A stretch of DNA of 64,000 nt, from NCBI GenBank assembly GCA_963576475.1, contig OY754981.1, positions 19,781,570-19,845,569 of the forward strand, read 5' to 3'. The DNA is from Molanna angustata. Lineage: Eukaryota > Arthropoda > Insecta > Trichoptera > Molannidae. The position numbers were made by a program, and so were the translations under genes. Each line of letters opens with the position of its first letter. The stretch's first letter is position 1. The notes under the pieces are model-generated. The model searched no databases, was not told the origin of the DNA, and was given only the letters and a program-made list of their open reading frames with translations. Shown piece after piece: positions 31,551 through 43,624 of this stretch.

Positions 31551-32489
31551 GAAACAGTGCGCTTATCGTACACTGAGAAGAGTGCATAGTATTTTTGACG
31601 AAAACTCTTGAAAGCTCAGATACCTAACTAACTGAAATTCGAAAGCAGACAATGTCTGGTACGCACCTACTGGCATGTCGTTTTCTTTCTGGTTTGTGTC
31701 ATACATTCAATTAATATCTCTCACGTAATAATGATTGTCTTATGTACTCGTATTATTTATTGTGGTCTTAACTGGATTAATTTAAATTTAATCTCGTAAA
31801 GACATATCCATATAAGGGATGTTCACTATGACTTGCTCAGCATCAAGGTTATCCGGATTCCAGCACCCTTCTCAAGGTAACATAACAATTATTCATTGGT
31901 TGATTTCCAGAATTGATATGAACAGTAACAACAATTGTATTTACAACCTCGTTGGTATAAATTAACAGTGTTTGCTATACAAAAGTGATGATACAACTTG
32001 TTGTTAGTAATGATAGATATCATCTTGAAGCAATGGCTCTGACTACAAACATATGTGTTAAATGAAACCGCTATTTAATGTCCAAAGACTTACCAAAAAA
32101 GAACCATTTCCGAATCCATAGTTTGAATCAGAATATCTTTTTAAATCAATCTTATGTATTTGTCAAAATTAGATTGTCCTGATTTGGAGGAAAATAGTTA
32201 TTGTCATAATTTCACTAGATATTCTTTTCATTGATTAGGTACTCTTTTCTAGAGATCTTGGCTGTCTTCTTAGCCGGCGTCCTAGAAATTAAAATAGATT
32301 ATTATTAACTTGCATAACTGACGACTGCAGTTGCTTTCCATCAGAGAAGAGGTGTATTTGCAAATATAGCATAAATAATTGCTTCTGCAGGTCGGAAATG
32401 CTGAGAAGGTGAAAAAAATGTCTTTAAACAATTTACCTGCACATGATACAAGCAAGTATTTACAGCTATGATTATTTTTTTATTCATTT
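31551..32489. other. Unassigned AT-rich sequence
   Basis: No recognised feature. Confidence 0.4.
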
Positions 32490-32765
32490 AATTTTCTTCT
32501 TCTTCATTTAGTAGACCTGTTATTCAAAAAGTATGCCTCCTGAGTTGACGAAGTCCAACTATCGTTCCATCTTTTGGGTGGTTTTTTGGATAGACGGTGA
32601 CTAGAGGATATTTCACTCTCTGCTATATACGCAAGTCTATCACTGTCCATTCTGGCTACGTGGTCCCTCCAATGTCTTCTTATAGATCTACTCTACCGAA
32701 CGATGTCCTCTATTCCACAAGTTTTCCTTATTTCAACATAAATGGCTACGGCTTTATACGACTGG
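32490..32765 (-). pseudogene. RTE-like LINE C-terminal remnant
   Basis: The minus strand gives RRHWRDHVARMDSDRLAYIA, then KKPPKRWNDSWTSSTQEA, the usual G-H-V-x-R-M and R-P-x-x-R-W-x-D blocks at the end of RTE-group ORF2. Stops lie before the first block. A GAA-rich end occupies the 3' side (TTCTTCTTC on plus). Confidence 0.65.
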
Positions 32766-33424
32766 ACCATTGTTGATGATTTTTTTTTCTTTTATCGTTT
32801 TCTGATTAGAGCCAGGTACCCAATCGAAAATACAACAGGCACAATTATAATATCTTACATAGTTCAGCACTCATACTGAATGTTGCCTTTTTTAGGTGAG
32901 CCGAGACTTATGTGTGGGTATACACGTATGTGTCGTCTCTGGTAGCCCCACATGTGGGATATGACATGATGCTGTGTAGTTATTTATATGTTTGCTGAAC
33001 CAGCTTATAACAGAAAAAACAACGTTTAGGCAGAACAACGTATTTTGGATTCGCTAGTATACTATATTTTTTACGTTATTTTTTGTACATAAATTTTATG
33101 CGAATTCTGCCGTGTATTGTTTAATAAAAATGTTCGACTTGTAATTATTTTTATTAGTAGGTAAAATCAAATTTTATATTCGTAAAGTTTTATTAACGTT
33201 AAGTAAGTGTATTTCTCATTGTAAGTTATTACTTAAATGAGTAGTTTATAGCTTGGAGCTGTGGCATAATGGAAACACTACTCTGATAGATCACTAGACT
33301 ATTGTATCTTTATTAAGTCACTACATACCTACATACTGCACACCTGTTTACCCGTTATTTTATGGGTTTATTTTTATTAGTAGGTATTTATTGAAATAAA
33401 ATAAGATTACCTACATAGTGGTCG
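32766..33424. other. Unassigned AT-rich sequence
   Basis: No recognised feature. Confidence 0.4.
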
Positions 33425-33556
33425 AGTATCGAGAGGGAGCTGGCGGCACAAGGTGTCCCACAGGAGACAACCCAGAGTCGCAGATCATGGCGACTGATGA
33501 TTAGGAGGCCCGACCCCGGATGAACTGGAATAGAGGGGCAGGAAATGATGATGATG
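33425..33556 (+). pseudogene. RTE-like LINE terminus with (ATG)n tail
   Basis: Encodes IERELAAQGVPQETTQSRRS and RRPDPG, followed by GAAATGATGATGATGAC. It is a different subfamily from the (TATG) RTEs, and the triplet tail resembles that at 36130. Confidence 0.55.
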
Positions 33557-33924
33557 ACATAACTATTTCAATGAAAATATAAGTAGGTAAATAAAAAAAA
33601 ATTTCAATTCATTTTTCAAAGTTTCAAAATCGATACAAAAACGATATAAATCACGGCTAAATTTTATGCAACATGTATGGCAGTCACAATTTAAGTTCAG
33701 AAATACAAAATATTTTTTTTTTAAATTATCAAAAAATAATTAACATGCGTTGTCATCGGGAATATAAAAATTCTGAAAGATTAAGAACCCGCAACTGGTC
33801 GGGAATTCAGCTAAAAATCGATTACAAAATTCCAGTACAGATAGACAACCTAAATATAACGGTGTAAAAAAGAACTTTATAAAAATAAACAATTATTAAT
33901 TTTTGTTAGTTGAAAAAAAATACC

Positions 33925-33970
33925 ATGTGGCAATAAACTCGCTACTTGCTCAGGGTGCAAGGAAGTGTTT
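33925..33970 (+). mobile_element. SINE-B 3' fragment
   Basis: GGCAATAAACTCGCTACTTG and GGGTGCAAGGAAGTGTTTAT match the complement of 10521-10570. It directly abuts repeat B. Confidence 0.65.
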
Positions 33971-33973
33971 ATT

Positions 33974-34170
33974 ACTAGTTGCATGTAACACGTGAGATCC
34001 AACTGTCGATAGCGATAGTATGTATAGTTGAAGAATAAGTACCAAACTATAAACCAATAAATACAAATTATTTAATATTTTAAGATATTTGGTTTTCTAT
34101 ACAACACATGAACCTAGGTATGTATGTCAAGGTAGGATAGTATGGAGGTCAGTCTTTTGATCCTACCCAG
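33974..34170 (+). mobile_element. Repeat B copy 2
   Basis: Starts ACTAGTTGCATGTAACACG and runs through AACTGTCGATAGCGATAGTA to GGTAGGATAGTATGGAGGTC and CCTACCCAGAATA. The (TATG) tail is lost. Confidence 0.75.
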
Positions 34171-35094
34171 AATATTTTATTTATTTTTATTTATTTATTT
34201 TTCACACCTTTAGCAATGTCGTCACTAAATTCAATTTTTATAAAAATTGTTTAAAAAATTTTGAGATGTGCTAATACAATGATAATATTTTTTATAAAAA
34301 ATTAAATTATCTAGTTGGGGTGTTTCGGCTTTTTTGATATTTTAAAAAATTTGGAAATATAGGCAGTTAAACTCATAAATTTATCATAAAAAAATATTTT
34401 TCTTAATAAAAAATGTTTGAGAAACCCTGGAATTTTTTTGGAAAAACCAATTTGAGATTTTGAACTTGTCTATGTTTATGCCGATTTTCAGCGTTCTAGC
34501 TTTTATGGTTTCTGAGATATATGGAAAAATAAACCAAAATTTCAAAAGTTGATAACCCCTGACTGAAACAAAAATTCACAATTCTGAGTATAAAAGTTTT
34601 GTAGGCCTGTAGGTCTTTAACGATTCTACGTGTATTCATTATTACCGATTTTTGCATAGGTATAATGTGGCAGTTTGCATTATTTTCATTTATTACAATT
34701 CACTTAGTTTTATACGACGAATGAATTATTTGATGTTCCCTTTTTTTCGAAGTTATTAGATGCGGTCGCTTTGGAACCGAGAGTATCAAATAAATCATTC
34801 GCGGTTTGAAACAGACTGACTCGTAATGACTAAAATTGTTTTACATAAATGTGTCACGAAGTTCACTTCGACAATATCAATAGTCTTTAACAAGAGGACT
34901 AGTCTGGTAGACAGACTTAAATACAGTTTTGTTAATATATAGATAATACCTCCAGTTGAATGATTGTGAAGGATAATATCAATTGCACTCTGGCCTCTGT
35001 AAACTATACCAACTAAAGATTTTATGCAGGAGCGGACTCAAATATCATTCTGTTCAAAAATGGATTTTATTGGTCAAATAATATGACAGATTTT
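34171..35094. other. Unassigned, very AT-rich
   Basis: TTTATT microsatellite near 34175-34200, then featureless AT-rich DNA. Confidence 0.4.
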
Positions 35095-35850
35095 AAGGGT
35101 GGTTTTTTTCAACCTTAGTTATAGTTAAAGTTAGAGTTATAGTTATAGTTACCACTGGTCATCACAGAAATGGGTTTTCTTTAGGGCGGGTTTTTTCACA
35201 GAATAGTTAAATCGGTAGTTATAGTTAAAATATAACTACAGGTTATACAAGAAATAGCTAAATATCTTAAAACGGTTTTTTCAAGTGTAGTTATGTCATA
35301 GTTATAGTTACGGGTGTTGCAGGTATAAAGACCCCAAATATTCCATTCAAATTGTAAACAGTACGTTCCGAGCGTTTCCTATCTCTTTTTTGCTCATACT
35401 ATATAAAAGATAGAATATATAGTGTGTCTCGTTTTCTATTATTTATGTATATGTGGTTCCGAGTAATGATGGCTGTCATAATTTTACTGTAATATGGTGA
35501 ACGCATTTGAATTTTGAATGTTTGCGAATGTCATCGGTAATTATATTATATAAAGAGATATCTCACTATTTCTTTATACAAGCGTCATCACGCTGAAAAT
35601 TCGCAGTCGTCCAAACCTAACTTTTTTTTTTTCAATACGTATTCCATTATATCATCGTATATACATATTACTATCATAATTATATTATACCGTCTGTGTT
35701 TAGATATTATGCTAAAAAAAATCGAAATAGACCCGTACAAACGTCAAATGGTCAGTCATGAACAAAAATTACCAGCGATATCTATCATAAATCATAACTA
35801 TCAAATTTAACTATAACTACTGATTTTCTGCTGGTTATAGTTACGGCTAA
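35095..35850. repeat. Clusters of AGTTAT hexamer, possible decayed foldback
   Basis: TTAGTTATAGTTA-type words cluster at 35115-35155, 35215-35245 and 35290-35310. Their complement (ATAACTATCAAATTTAACTA) lies at 35790-35820. GGGCGGGTTTTTTC and GGGTGGTTTTTTTC sit by the first two clusters. It may be an old inverted-repeat element. Confidence 0.35.
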
Positions 35851-36129
35851 AATAACGGGCTAAATGCGTAGGTAGATATATTTTGTTATAATGTCCGAAT
35901 TTGCTTAAATATATTTTTTGGTACGAATACTTTCATACCTCAAGATCGTAAATACCCTATCCTACATAAACTAATAATCAGACAATCTTCGATAAAAATT
36001 CAAAGTAATAATTTGTTTTAATAAAACAATTATGTAGGTATTTACATTTAACATAAACATTGTGAATTTTTTCTGAGTTACTTATATTGTAATCACGTGA
36101 TATTTTTCATTGGCTATCTCTGTAGCAAA

Positions 36130-36380
36130 ATATCATCATCATCAGCTACACATCCCAAGGTGGGACCTGACTTCCAAAAGAAGTCTTCGCCATTCCGATC
36201 TGTCAGCGGCTCCTTGTCTCCAATTGACCACGCCCAAAGAGTCCAGGTCCCCCTGGACGCAGTCCATCCATCTCAACTTGGGTCTCCCTCTACGCCTCAC
36301 ATCTACTGGGCTATGGTGAAGGACTCTTCTGGCGGGCAGTTGCTCACTCATCCTCTCCACATGTCCAAGCCATCTGAAGC
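36130..36380 (-). pseudogene. RTE-like LINE C-terminal fragment
   Basis: The minus strand encodes MERMSEQLPARRVL, RRRGRPKLRWMDCVQGDLDS and DRSEWRRLLLEVRSHLG, then a short (GAT)n tail (ATCATCATCATC at 36132 on plus). This is the usual RTE-group ending (G-R-P-x-x-R-W-x-D, then R-x-x-W-R). The frame is intact over 72 codons. Confidence 0.75.
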
Positions 36381-37567
36381 AAAATATAGTTTTGAAATAA
36401 TAAACATTATTATTTTTTTACATTTAATTGTCTCAGTACGTTTCTGTCCATATAATAATTTGTCTCAAGCTGAGAAACTTATATACTAGCGGATAGGACA
36501 CCGACTCCTCTATAAGCTCCTTTTTCTCACAGTAATATTAATTGTATTGGCCTTTCATTCTTGGACGTATTGATGAAAGATTTTCTGGTTCACTTAATGG
36601 GTACAATTATAATGCAGAGGTTAATTAAGACATTAAGGAGTAGGTGGCATGGTATGGATTGTTGTTGAAATGAAATAATTCTCAACTGTTGACCTGTCCA
36701 CTATATTGCAGTGTGACCTTCGTTGAATAGCACCAAGTAGACCTCGTCAAACTAAAGTTTGCGGGTGAAGCAACATGTGCACAAACTATTTTTTGTAGAG
36801 GAATGTACTATGATTTGAATCAACCAATATGATCACTTGACGTTCGATGTTTGTGTCGCGAGTTGCGTGTTTTTCTTTTCTTGATTTTTCCAGCAATACA
36901 GTAAACCAAACTGAGTGTTTCGGTTGTTATTGTACTATTTATTTACGATGTGTTTCTATAAGTTATTGTACCTACTGTTTATTTAAGACTTAAGTATTAT
37001 TATAAATTATTGTAATGTTTATTTACGATTTAAGTGTTAATATAATTTTTATACTGTTTAGTTACGATACAGGGATTTGTATAAATAGTCGTGAGTATTG
37101 TGATTGTGTTATTACAAATTTTATAACGTGATCTACTTTTTTTACTATGTAAAAGAGTATTTTTCAATTGAGTGATAAATTTCGTAATATATAAAGTATA
37201 AATACTTATAAATAATTGTGTACTTAAAATAATTTCATTATTATGGAGACATAATATTTAAACCTTACTTTATAATAAAATATATTATCTTAATTTTCAA
37301 AAAAAATATAAGATAACTTTCGATTCTTCACATTGTGGTTGATTGTACGCTTGACTCTCAGCTTCGGGATGTTTACGGAATTAGCCGAATCACGAAATTC
37401 GGCGATCTGCGCAATGTAAAACTGTCACACAAATTCTGGCTTGTTGAGGTCTAACTTTAATAACGAGTAATTCAGTATTGTTTTTTTTCTAATTATCGTC
37501 ATTTACGTCTCAATAATACCAAAGTAGAGTCATGAATAATGGCGTCGGCGTCGCTGCGCAGAATATA
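36381..37567. other. Unassigned AT-rich stretch
   Basis: Degenerate TGTTTATTTACGAT words recur at about 55-bp spacing between 36930 and 37080. No genes seen. Confidence 0.4.
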
Positions 37568-37660
37568 AATTTTGGGGATTGATAACGGCCCCCTGTAGAA
37601 CTTATAGGCACTGCAAAGTGTCAAATAGAATTAACTGCAAGGAAACAGTAGAACTGAAAT
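37568..37660 (+). repeat. Repeat E copy 3 (degenerate)
   Basis: GGGGATTGATAACGGCCCC and AGGCACTGCAAAGTGTCAAA parallel the copies at 7005 and 31425 with an internal deletion. Confidence 0.5.
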
Positions 37661-37749
37661 TACTAACGAATGATTTATTTTGTTACTAACGAGTAGTTGG
37701 TAAAAAAGAGAGAAATTATTAAAGTATTTTGTAGTACTTCTCAGGTAAC

Positions 37750-37845
37750 ATATTCTTCTTCTTCATCGTGTATTAGGCCATTTGACCTATGTGTGAGGGT
37801 GGACTATACTGGGAGGAGGCGGTCCAACTTTGATTATCTTTTTCT
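37750..37845 (-). repeat. Single dispersed unit of the 49-54 kb minisatellite
   Basis: TTCTTCTTCATCGTGTATTA, then GGTGGACTATACTGGGAGGA, then GGTCCAACT corresponds to the complement of the repeat unit in the arrays at 50550 and 53249. Confidence 0.55.
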
Positions 37846-38004
37846 TTTCCATTTTGCTGTGATCAATCTGCCTCATCATACTTTATTAAACCCTAGGTAA
37901 TTGCATTAAGCTTCACGTTTCACGGGTTGGTCGAAAAGATCGCCTTGTTGTTATAAATCCATCTTAATACGGGATTGTACCTCCTACATTAATCAATTTA
38001 TTAA

Positions 38005-38570
38005 CTCTCTCTCTAGTCTCAATTCTGCGGATCGGTTTGCAGAAGAAGTCTACATATCGATTTCCACTTCGCTCTATCTTCTGCAGTCCTCTTCAGCTCA
38101 ACATATGTGGCGCAGTTCATGTCTTCGCATAACTGGATCAAATATTCCCGTCGTGGATGCCACCTGTGTTTTGTCCCCTCAACCATTCCCTCCATTAGGT
38201 CATGTAGGAGACCCTCGTGGCGCAGGATGTGACCAATCCAGCGAGCACGTCTCTTGGAGATGGTTTTGAGTAGGTGCTTCCCTTCTTCGACTCTGTTGAG
38301 AACCTTGGAATTCGTGATGTGATCTCTCCAGGAAATTCTCAGTATTCTTCTGTAATACCACATCTTGAAAGCTTCTAGTCTACTTCTGTCTCTTTCGGTA
38401 AGACACCATGTCTCACAGCCATACATCAGTATGCTCCACACATATGTTTTTGTATGTCTCTTACGGAGCTTCAAGTCTAAGTTGTTTGACTCAAGTATCT
38501 TCGACTTCTTGTTAAAAGCCAGCCTTGCCTGATGTATTCGGCTGTCAATTTCTTTCCTTGTTCTCCCATC
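38005..38570 (-). pseudogene. RTE-group LINE reverse transcriptase C-terminus
   Basis: The longest open part, 38019-38474 (151 codons), contains KTYVWSILMYGCETWCLTE, WYYRRILRISWRDHIT, RARWIGHILRHEGLL and EDRAKWKSICRLLLQ. Upstream codons for RTRKEIDSRIHQARLAF are separated by a frameshift. This is the region after the RT palm in RTE-group LINEs. The catalytic YADD is not included. Confidence 0.8.
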
Positions 38571-39007
38571 AATTTATTAACTAAAAAAAAAACATATTGG
38601 TTTAAAATTTTAATATATAATACATTATGATGGCATGATACAAGATTATAAAAAAATACTTGTATATTATTAATAACGTCTATCAATTCATTTTGCAACG
38701 CGTGAGATATTCTTTGAATTATTAATACCTATATTTTTACAGAACGTGCATAAAAATATTTTTCCTGGGATTTAATTATTTTAATTAATCGTGGCACGAA
38801 GTTCAATGTGTTGACCGGTTGACCCTATCATATTCTAATGGTTAGATCATCCTTTTGAAAGTCTCCATCACGTTTCATCATGACTCTTAAAGTCGCAATA
38901 AAAAATGGCATAAAAAATGACCAGGTTTTCTTTAGCAAAAGGTTCTGCTCACATTAAAAAAACAATATAAACAAAGTTATATTGTTTTCTTAATATTTTT
39001 TTATAAT
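38571..39007. other. Unassigned sequence
   Basis: No recognised feature. Confidence 0.35.
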
Positions 39008-39340
39008 AGGACGTCACTGGATATATAAGGAAGTCATCGAAAAATGGTAGGAAAAATTAAAGGACGTCACTGTAGATAATAGAATGTCACCGAAAAATAG
39101 TAGGATATATAATAAGACATCACAAGAGATATGAGGAAGTCACCTATAATAATAGGACGTCACTGTAGATAAGAGAACGTCACTGAAAAATATTAGGAAA
39201 TATAATAAGACATCACAAGAGATATGAGGAAGTCATCTATAATAATAGGACGTCACTGCAGATAAGAGAACGTCACCGAAAAATAGTAGGAAATATAATA
39301 AGACGTCATAGGAGATATGACGAAAGCAAACATAAATAGT
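39008..39340. repeat. 93-bp tandem repeat array
   Basis: AGGACGTCACTG starts at 39008 (partial unit), 39061, 39154 and 39247. The last three are spaced exactly 93 bp apart. Each unit holds four degenerate GTCA-containing subrepeats about 20-25 bp apart (ACGTCAC, ACGTCAC, ACATCAC, AAGTCAT). No open frame. Confidence 0.85.
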
Positions 39341-41439
39341 ACGAAACATAATCATATAATGTATTCTCGACCTACTAAAGTCAGTGACACGTCATCTTAT
39401 ATGCCGTTATCATCATAAATCGTTAAATTTTGATGAAATCACTATGCTCCGTACTTATGGTGAATTCACCATACTTTAAGCTGAATTCACGTTATTTATG
39501 AATATCAGTTTTCTCAGTGTAACTACCACAAAATATCCGCCGAATCATATTAAGGGAACAATTAGTTTTAAATAGCGATGTTTAAATCTGTTTTTGCTGG
39601 TTTGCAGGAAATAAATATGTGCAAAAAGTTTACATCACCGTAATTAATGTAACAGTTCTTTTCCATCAAGTTCAACTCATAAGATGGTACCGTCTTCAAT
39701 AAATACTGGGAATACCCACATGTCCAAAGATGGATCAAGGTGTTTTTTTTTCTAAGATTTGATCATGGATGTATGCAGGTTCAAACTAGACCAGGTGCAG
39801 TCATGGGCGTTCAATAGAGATGTGATAATATTGTGAAGAATGCGGAACACGGATTAACTTGGAAATGTGACAATCTACCTTCCACTGGAGCAGGTCACTC
39901 GGTGTCCATGTGAGGTTTGAGGCAGCGCTACTTTAAATAAAATTAAAGAACACGTCAAAAAGAACCTCAGCTGTATTATCGTTGATCTGTCCTGGAGTGC
40001 CTGACGAGCATAGTTAAATTATTTCTTACAAAGACTATCTGAAATCGGCTCTAATCTTGAAAAATATCTAGTAGGTAGTTACACCAATAAAAAATTTTGG
40101 TTGCAATTTTTGGCGTCAAAAATAAAATCTTCACTACACTATTATGGCTGGTACCTATAACAAAATTCTTAGGAAATTTAAAGGTAATGGTTTACAAGTC
40201 CTGTCCCTTTCCGATCGCAATAATTTTTATATCAATAGATAGATAAGCGCGTATATATTATCGTGAGAAAATTAAAAACTTTATGCGGAAAATTTATAAA
40301 AAAATAAATAAACTTGAAGGAACCCCTTGTTAGTTTTCTGCTTTCTGACACAATTTGAATTATCAAAATTCACCGCTGGGCGGCAATTCTGCCTCCAAAC
40401 AAACTGACGTTTTGAAAGCAAATTATGCGAAACACACACATGCATTCGTATATTACTCTGTGCATTCGTAGATATTTACATTGATATACTTGCACTCTCT
40501 CAAATGTTAGAAACATGTGGCGCTCGGTTTTCTTTGTCTGCCTCAGTAGTTCAATAGTGCGACGGTACCTATGTAACAAAATAAACTGTCATCGATTGAT
40601 TATCAAATCTTATATTGGCACTTAAATTTTACCTATAGGATATTTCGAGATGTATAGGTACCTATTAACAAAATCTCCGTGGGACATAAATTTTATACCG
40701 AAATTTTCTTATTATTTTTATGTCCCCTTTGGATTTTATTACAAATTAAAATATTCAACGGTCATGTTTCAAGACGGATCGAATTAACATCTCAATACTG
40801 ATTTTAACCGAATCACAAATCACAATCAAGTCATTGCTCCATGAATCACAATCGAATCATTAGAAGATATAATTTTATATTATTAATGCCAAAGAAAATA
40901 TATCAGCGGAGCCTAATCGACAATAAATAACGTTTATGGAGCAATTAACCCATCACGAAGATATATCATTAAAAGTAAATTATAATTTCAATAATTTCAA
41001 AACACTCTTTGAACCAAGTGGGTACATTTGGATACCTACTTGAACTTTCTCTTTGGTCCAATTTTGTCAAGTGAACATCATATCATAATATATCAAGTTT
41101 AAAGTTAGAAGTGTTTCAACAAAGTTTAAAGTAAACGTTTTTAATTTTGCTTCTGTTTATATTTTGATTACTTTATTTTCTTTTTTATTTATTTAATTAT
41201 ATAATAAGAATAATTTCACACCTTTGTTCATTACTGTTATTGTTTACATACTTATTTGTTTTTTCGTTGCTTTCTAATTTGATAACTTTCTTTTTCATTT
41301 CTTTCTATAAGTCTTCTTATTGTAATTTTTATTTTATATTTTTCAATATTACAATCATGTAGCTTGAAGTGGACGTGTTACTATAATTGTGATAAAATTG
41401 TCTGTCTTAAAACAGGAATTATTTATTTATTTATTTATT
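39341..41439. other. Mostly unassigned
   Basis: ACTACCACAAAATATCCGCC at 39522-39541 is matched in inverse at 47584-47604. GTGGCGCTCGGTTTTCTTTG at about 40514 looks like an RTE 3' scrap on plus. The rest is featureless AT-rich DNA. Confidence 0.4.
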
Positions 41440-42120
41440 TATATAATTTATGTACATGTGTACAAAGGCAGGTTTATTGCCATAAGGCAATTTCTTCCAA
41501 CCAACCCGAGCAACGTGAAGTCTCTTAGTTAAATTGGTACAGTACTAATTAAGTGAGAAATAAATTGATAAAAAATAACATAAAAGAGTAAGAAATATAA
41601 AAAAAAATACAAAGAGAAAAAAATGAAAAGAGAGTTTAAAAATAAAAGAATAATAAAAATAACACTGATCATAGCAATGAGGAAAAGGAGGTTACGGAAG
41701 GATATAGAAGGAATTTAGGAACTATTTGACAAATAAAGTTTTTTTAATTTACCTTTAAATATTTGAATGGATTGAGATGACGTTACTTCATCACTTAGGC
41801 CATTCCATAGTCTAGCTGATTGTACTTGAAAAGAGGAGCTGAAAACTTCTGTATTGTGAATGGGGATAGCTAGTGTAGTACGTTCAGCAGATCGAAGGGA
41901 TAGGCCGTGACTTGACAAGAAAACGACGTTATTTTTTAAATATTGTGGTGAATAGGGATCATAAATAGTCTTATAAAGTAATGACAGAATGTGAATGTTA
42001 CGACGATCTCGTATCTTTGGCCAACGAAGTATATTTCTACAAGTCGAAACATGATCATATTTTTTAAGATTGTAAATGAACCGTATACAGACATTAGATA
42101 AAGACATCCTAGTTAGATAG
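41440..42120 (-). mobile_element. CR1-like LINE 3' end, likely partner of SINE-B
   Basis: The coding end (next entry) is followed on minus by a 3' untranslated region of about 270 bp. It contains AATTTATTTCTCAC and TTGGAAGAAATTGCCTTATG and ends in an (AAAT)n tail at 41440. The same ordered words end SINE-B. Confidence 0.75.
41715..42107 (-). pseudogene. CR1-like LINE C-terminal 130 codons
   Basis: MSLSNVCIRFIYNLKKYDHV, then ILRWPKIRDRRNIHILSLLY, SLRSAERTTLAIP and SARLWNGLSDEVTSSQSIQI, ending FKGKLKKLYL. This is the typical end of a CR1/Jockey-type polyprotein downstream of the RT. The frame is intact, but upstream RT is absent, so it is a truncated copy. The apparent start Met is internal. 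Confidence 0.8.
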
Positions 42121-42876
42121 ACAAAGATTAATTGGAGGAACTAAAAACATGGTACTTGTTCTTCCCAACAACTTATTTATAAGTTCAACAATAATTTTTG
42201 TTCCTTTATGTATTAATATATTATATGAAGTAATAATATTTTTATGTTATTATTTCAAATTTAAATTAAAATATTTTTAAACGCTCTGCCGGAAACGCAT
42301 TGCTTTGTTTACTTTGAATGAATTACAAAATTGTTCAATTTTATGAATCAAGCTGGAAACAGTTTGAACATGCATTGCCATCGGGGATACACAAATTCTG
42401 AAACTTTCAGAACTCTGACAGGTCGAGAAGTTAGTTAAAATCGATTACAAAATTCCAGTACCTACATACAGGTGAAGTAAATAAAAGGATAATAAAATTT
42501 AATATGGGTTAATGGTAGAATGTTTTATTTGATCTAAATGACACAGAGTCATTTCTTGCCGCGAAAGATTTATTTCAACAAGTGTGTAGTTAATCCTCAG
42601 ACCATTTAATTCCATAACTCAGATAATTTATGTTAATATAAACTATTTTTTCATACAAAAAATAATGTGATATAGTGAGATGGGGGTTGTACTCAGTATT
42701 ATATTTTCTCTGGTAAACCTCTAGATATTATGGGGATAAATTCTTCAAATAATAATTGCCGTGTACATATAATAAGAGTATCTATTTACAATGTCAATAT
42801 AACTAATCTGCTACCTATACCTAGTGCTGCCAACCGAGAGTGCTCGCTCTACCAACTGGAGAGCTATTTATAAACT
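42121..42876. other. Unassigned AT-rich sequence
   Basis: CATCGGGGATACACAAATTC at about 42380 resembles CATCGGGAATATAAAAATTC at about 33756 (with TTAAAATCGATTACAAAATTCC downstream of both), so a low-copy dispersed repeat is present. Confidence 0.4.
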
Positions 42877-42887
42877 ACATCCATCTC

Positions 42888-42982
42888 CGCCGGTCGATGG
42901 AAGGACAGCGCTTCCGAAACATGTCGCGAAGTGACTCAAAAAACAAGTGGTTTATAGCTAATTTATAATTCAAAAATGGTTT
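42888..42982 (+). mobile_element. Unit F, 95-bp element with 11-bp TSD
   Basis: Flanked by perfect ACATCCATCTC repeats at 42877-42887 and 42983-42993. It begins CGCCGGTCGATGGAAGGAC and ends CAAAAATGGTTT. The same unit forms the palindrome at 47611. It has no coding capacity and no A-rich tail. Confidence 0.75.
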
Positions 42983-43052
42983 ACATCCATCTCTCTCGTA
43001 CACTGTTTTGTCACTTTCACACGTCATTCATCTAAATAATACAAAAAAATAC

Positions 43053-43624
43053 ATTTTTACTCCTCACTAACCCAAAGGGATATAGTGGGGAGTTATGATT
43101 TCGCAATTTTTAAGGATATTTTTTATTGCAGATTATCAACTAGTATCATGCTGAGATTGTATTCTGAATGTTTCATCACAATGTATCTGTGTGTGTGTGC
43201 TATGTGCTGTGTGCTATGTACGGCGTGTTTATTTTACTTTATCGATTACAGACTAAAGTACTCATTCGACTCTTTTCAAATTTTGCAAATGTGTATATCT
43301 AATACTCGCTTAGACCCCATTAGATTTTGAAGAATATCTGAATAGTGCTTCGCAATTTTTTCCATTGTCAAATATTTCAAAGTTACCCCAAGCTAAGGAA
43401 ACTTAAAATTTGAAATTTTGATATCCAAATTGGTAAAAAGGCAAATCACTTTCATAAAATGGCATTGAAGAGTTATCAAATTTTCATATTGAAATATTTA
43501 AATAAAAAATAATTTAACAAACTCATTTCATGAAAATGCTGAATATTTTCCATACAAAATTTGAATACTTTATAGAATGACTTGTTAGTGAGGAGTATAG
43601 CGTTGGCCACAGCCCACTCGTTTT
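43053..43624 (+). mobile_element. Family C repeat, uninterrupted copy
   Basis: 572 bp from TTTTTACTCCTCACTAAC to CCCACTCGTTTTAT, the reference empty site for the insertions at 4784 and 5901. Inner inverted words ACTCCTCACTAAC and GTTAGTGAGGAGT lie near its two ends. The 81-codon frame inside has no family resemblance. Confidence 0.8.

Noticed and set aside
39008..39340. CRISPR-like array
   Set aside because: Eukaryotic context and direct tandem units without unique spacers.
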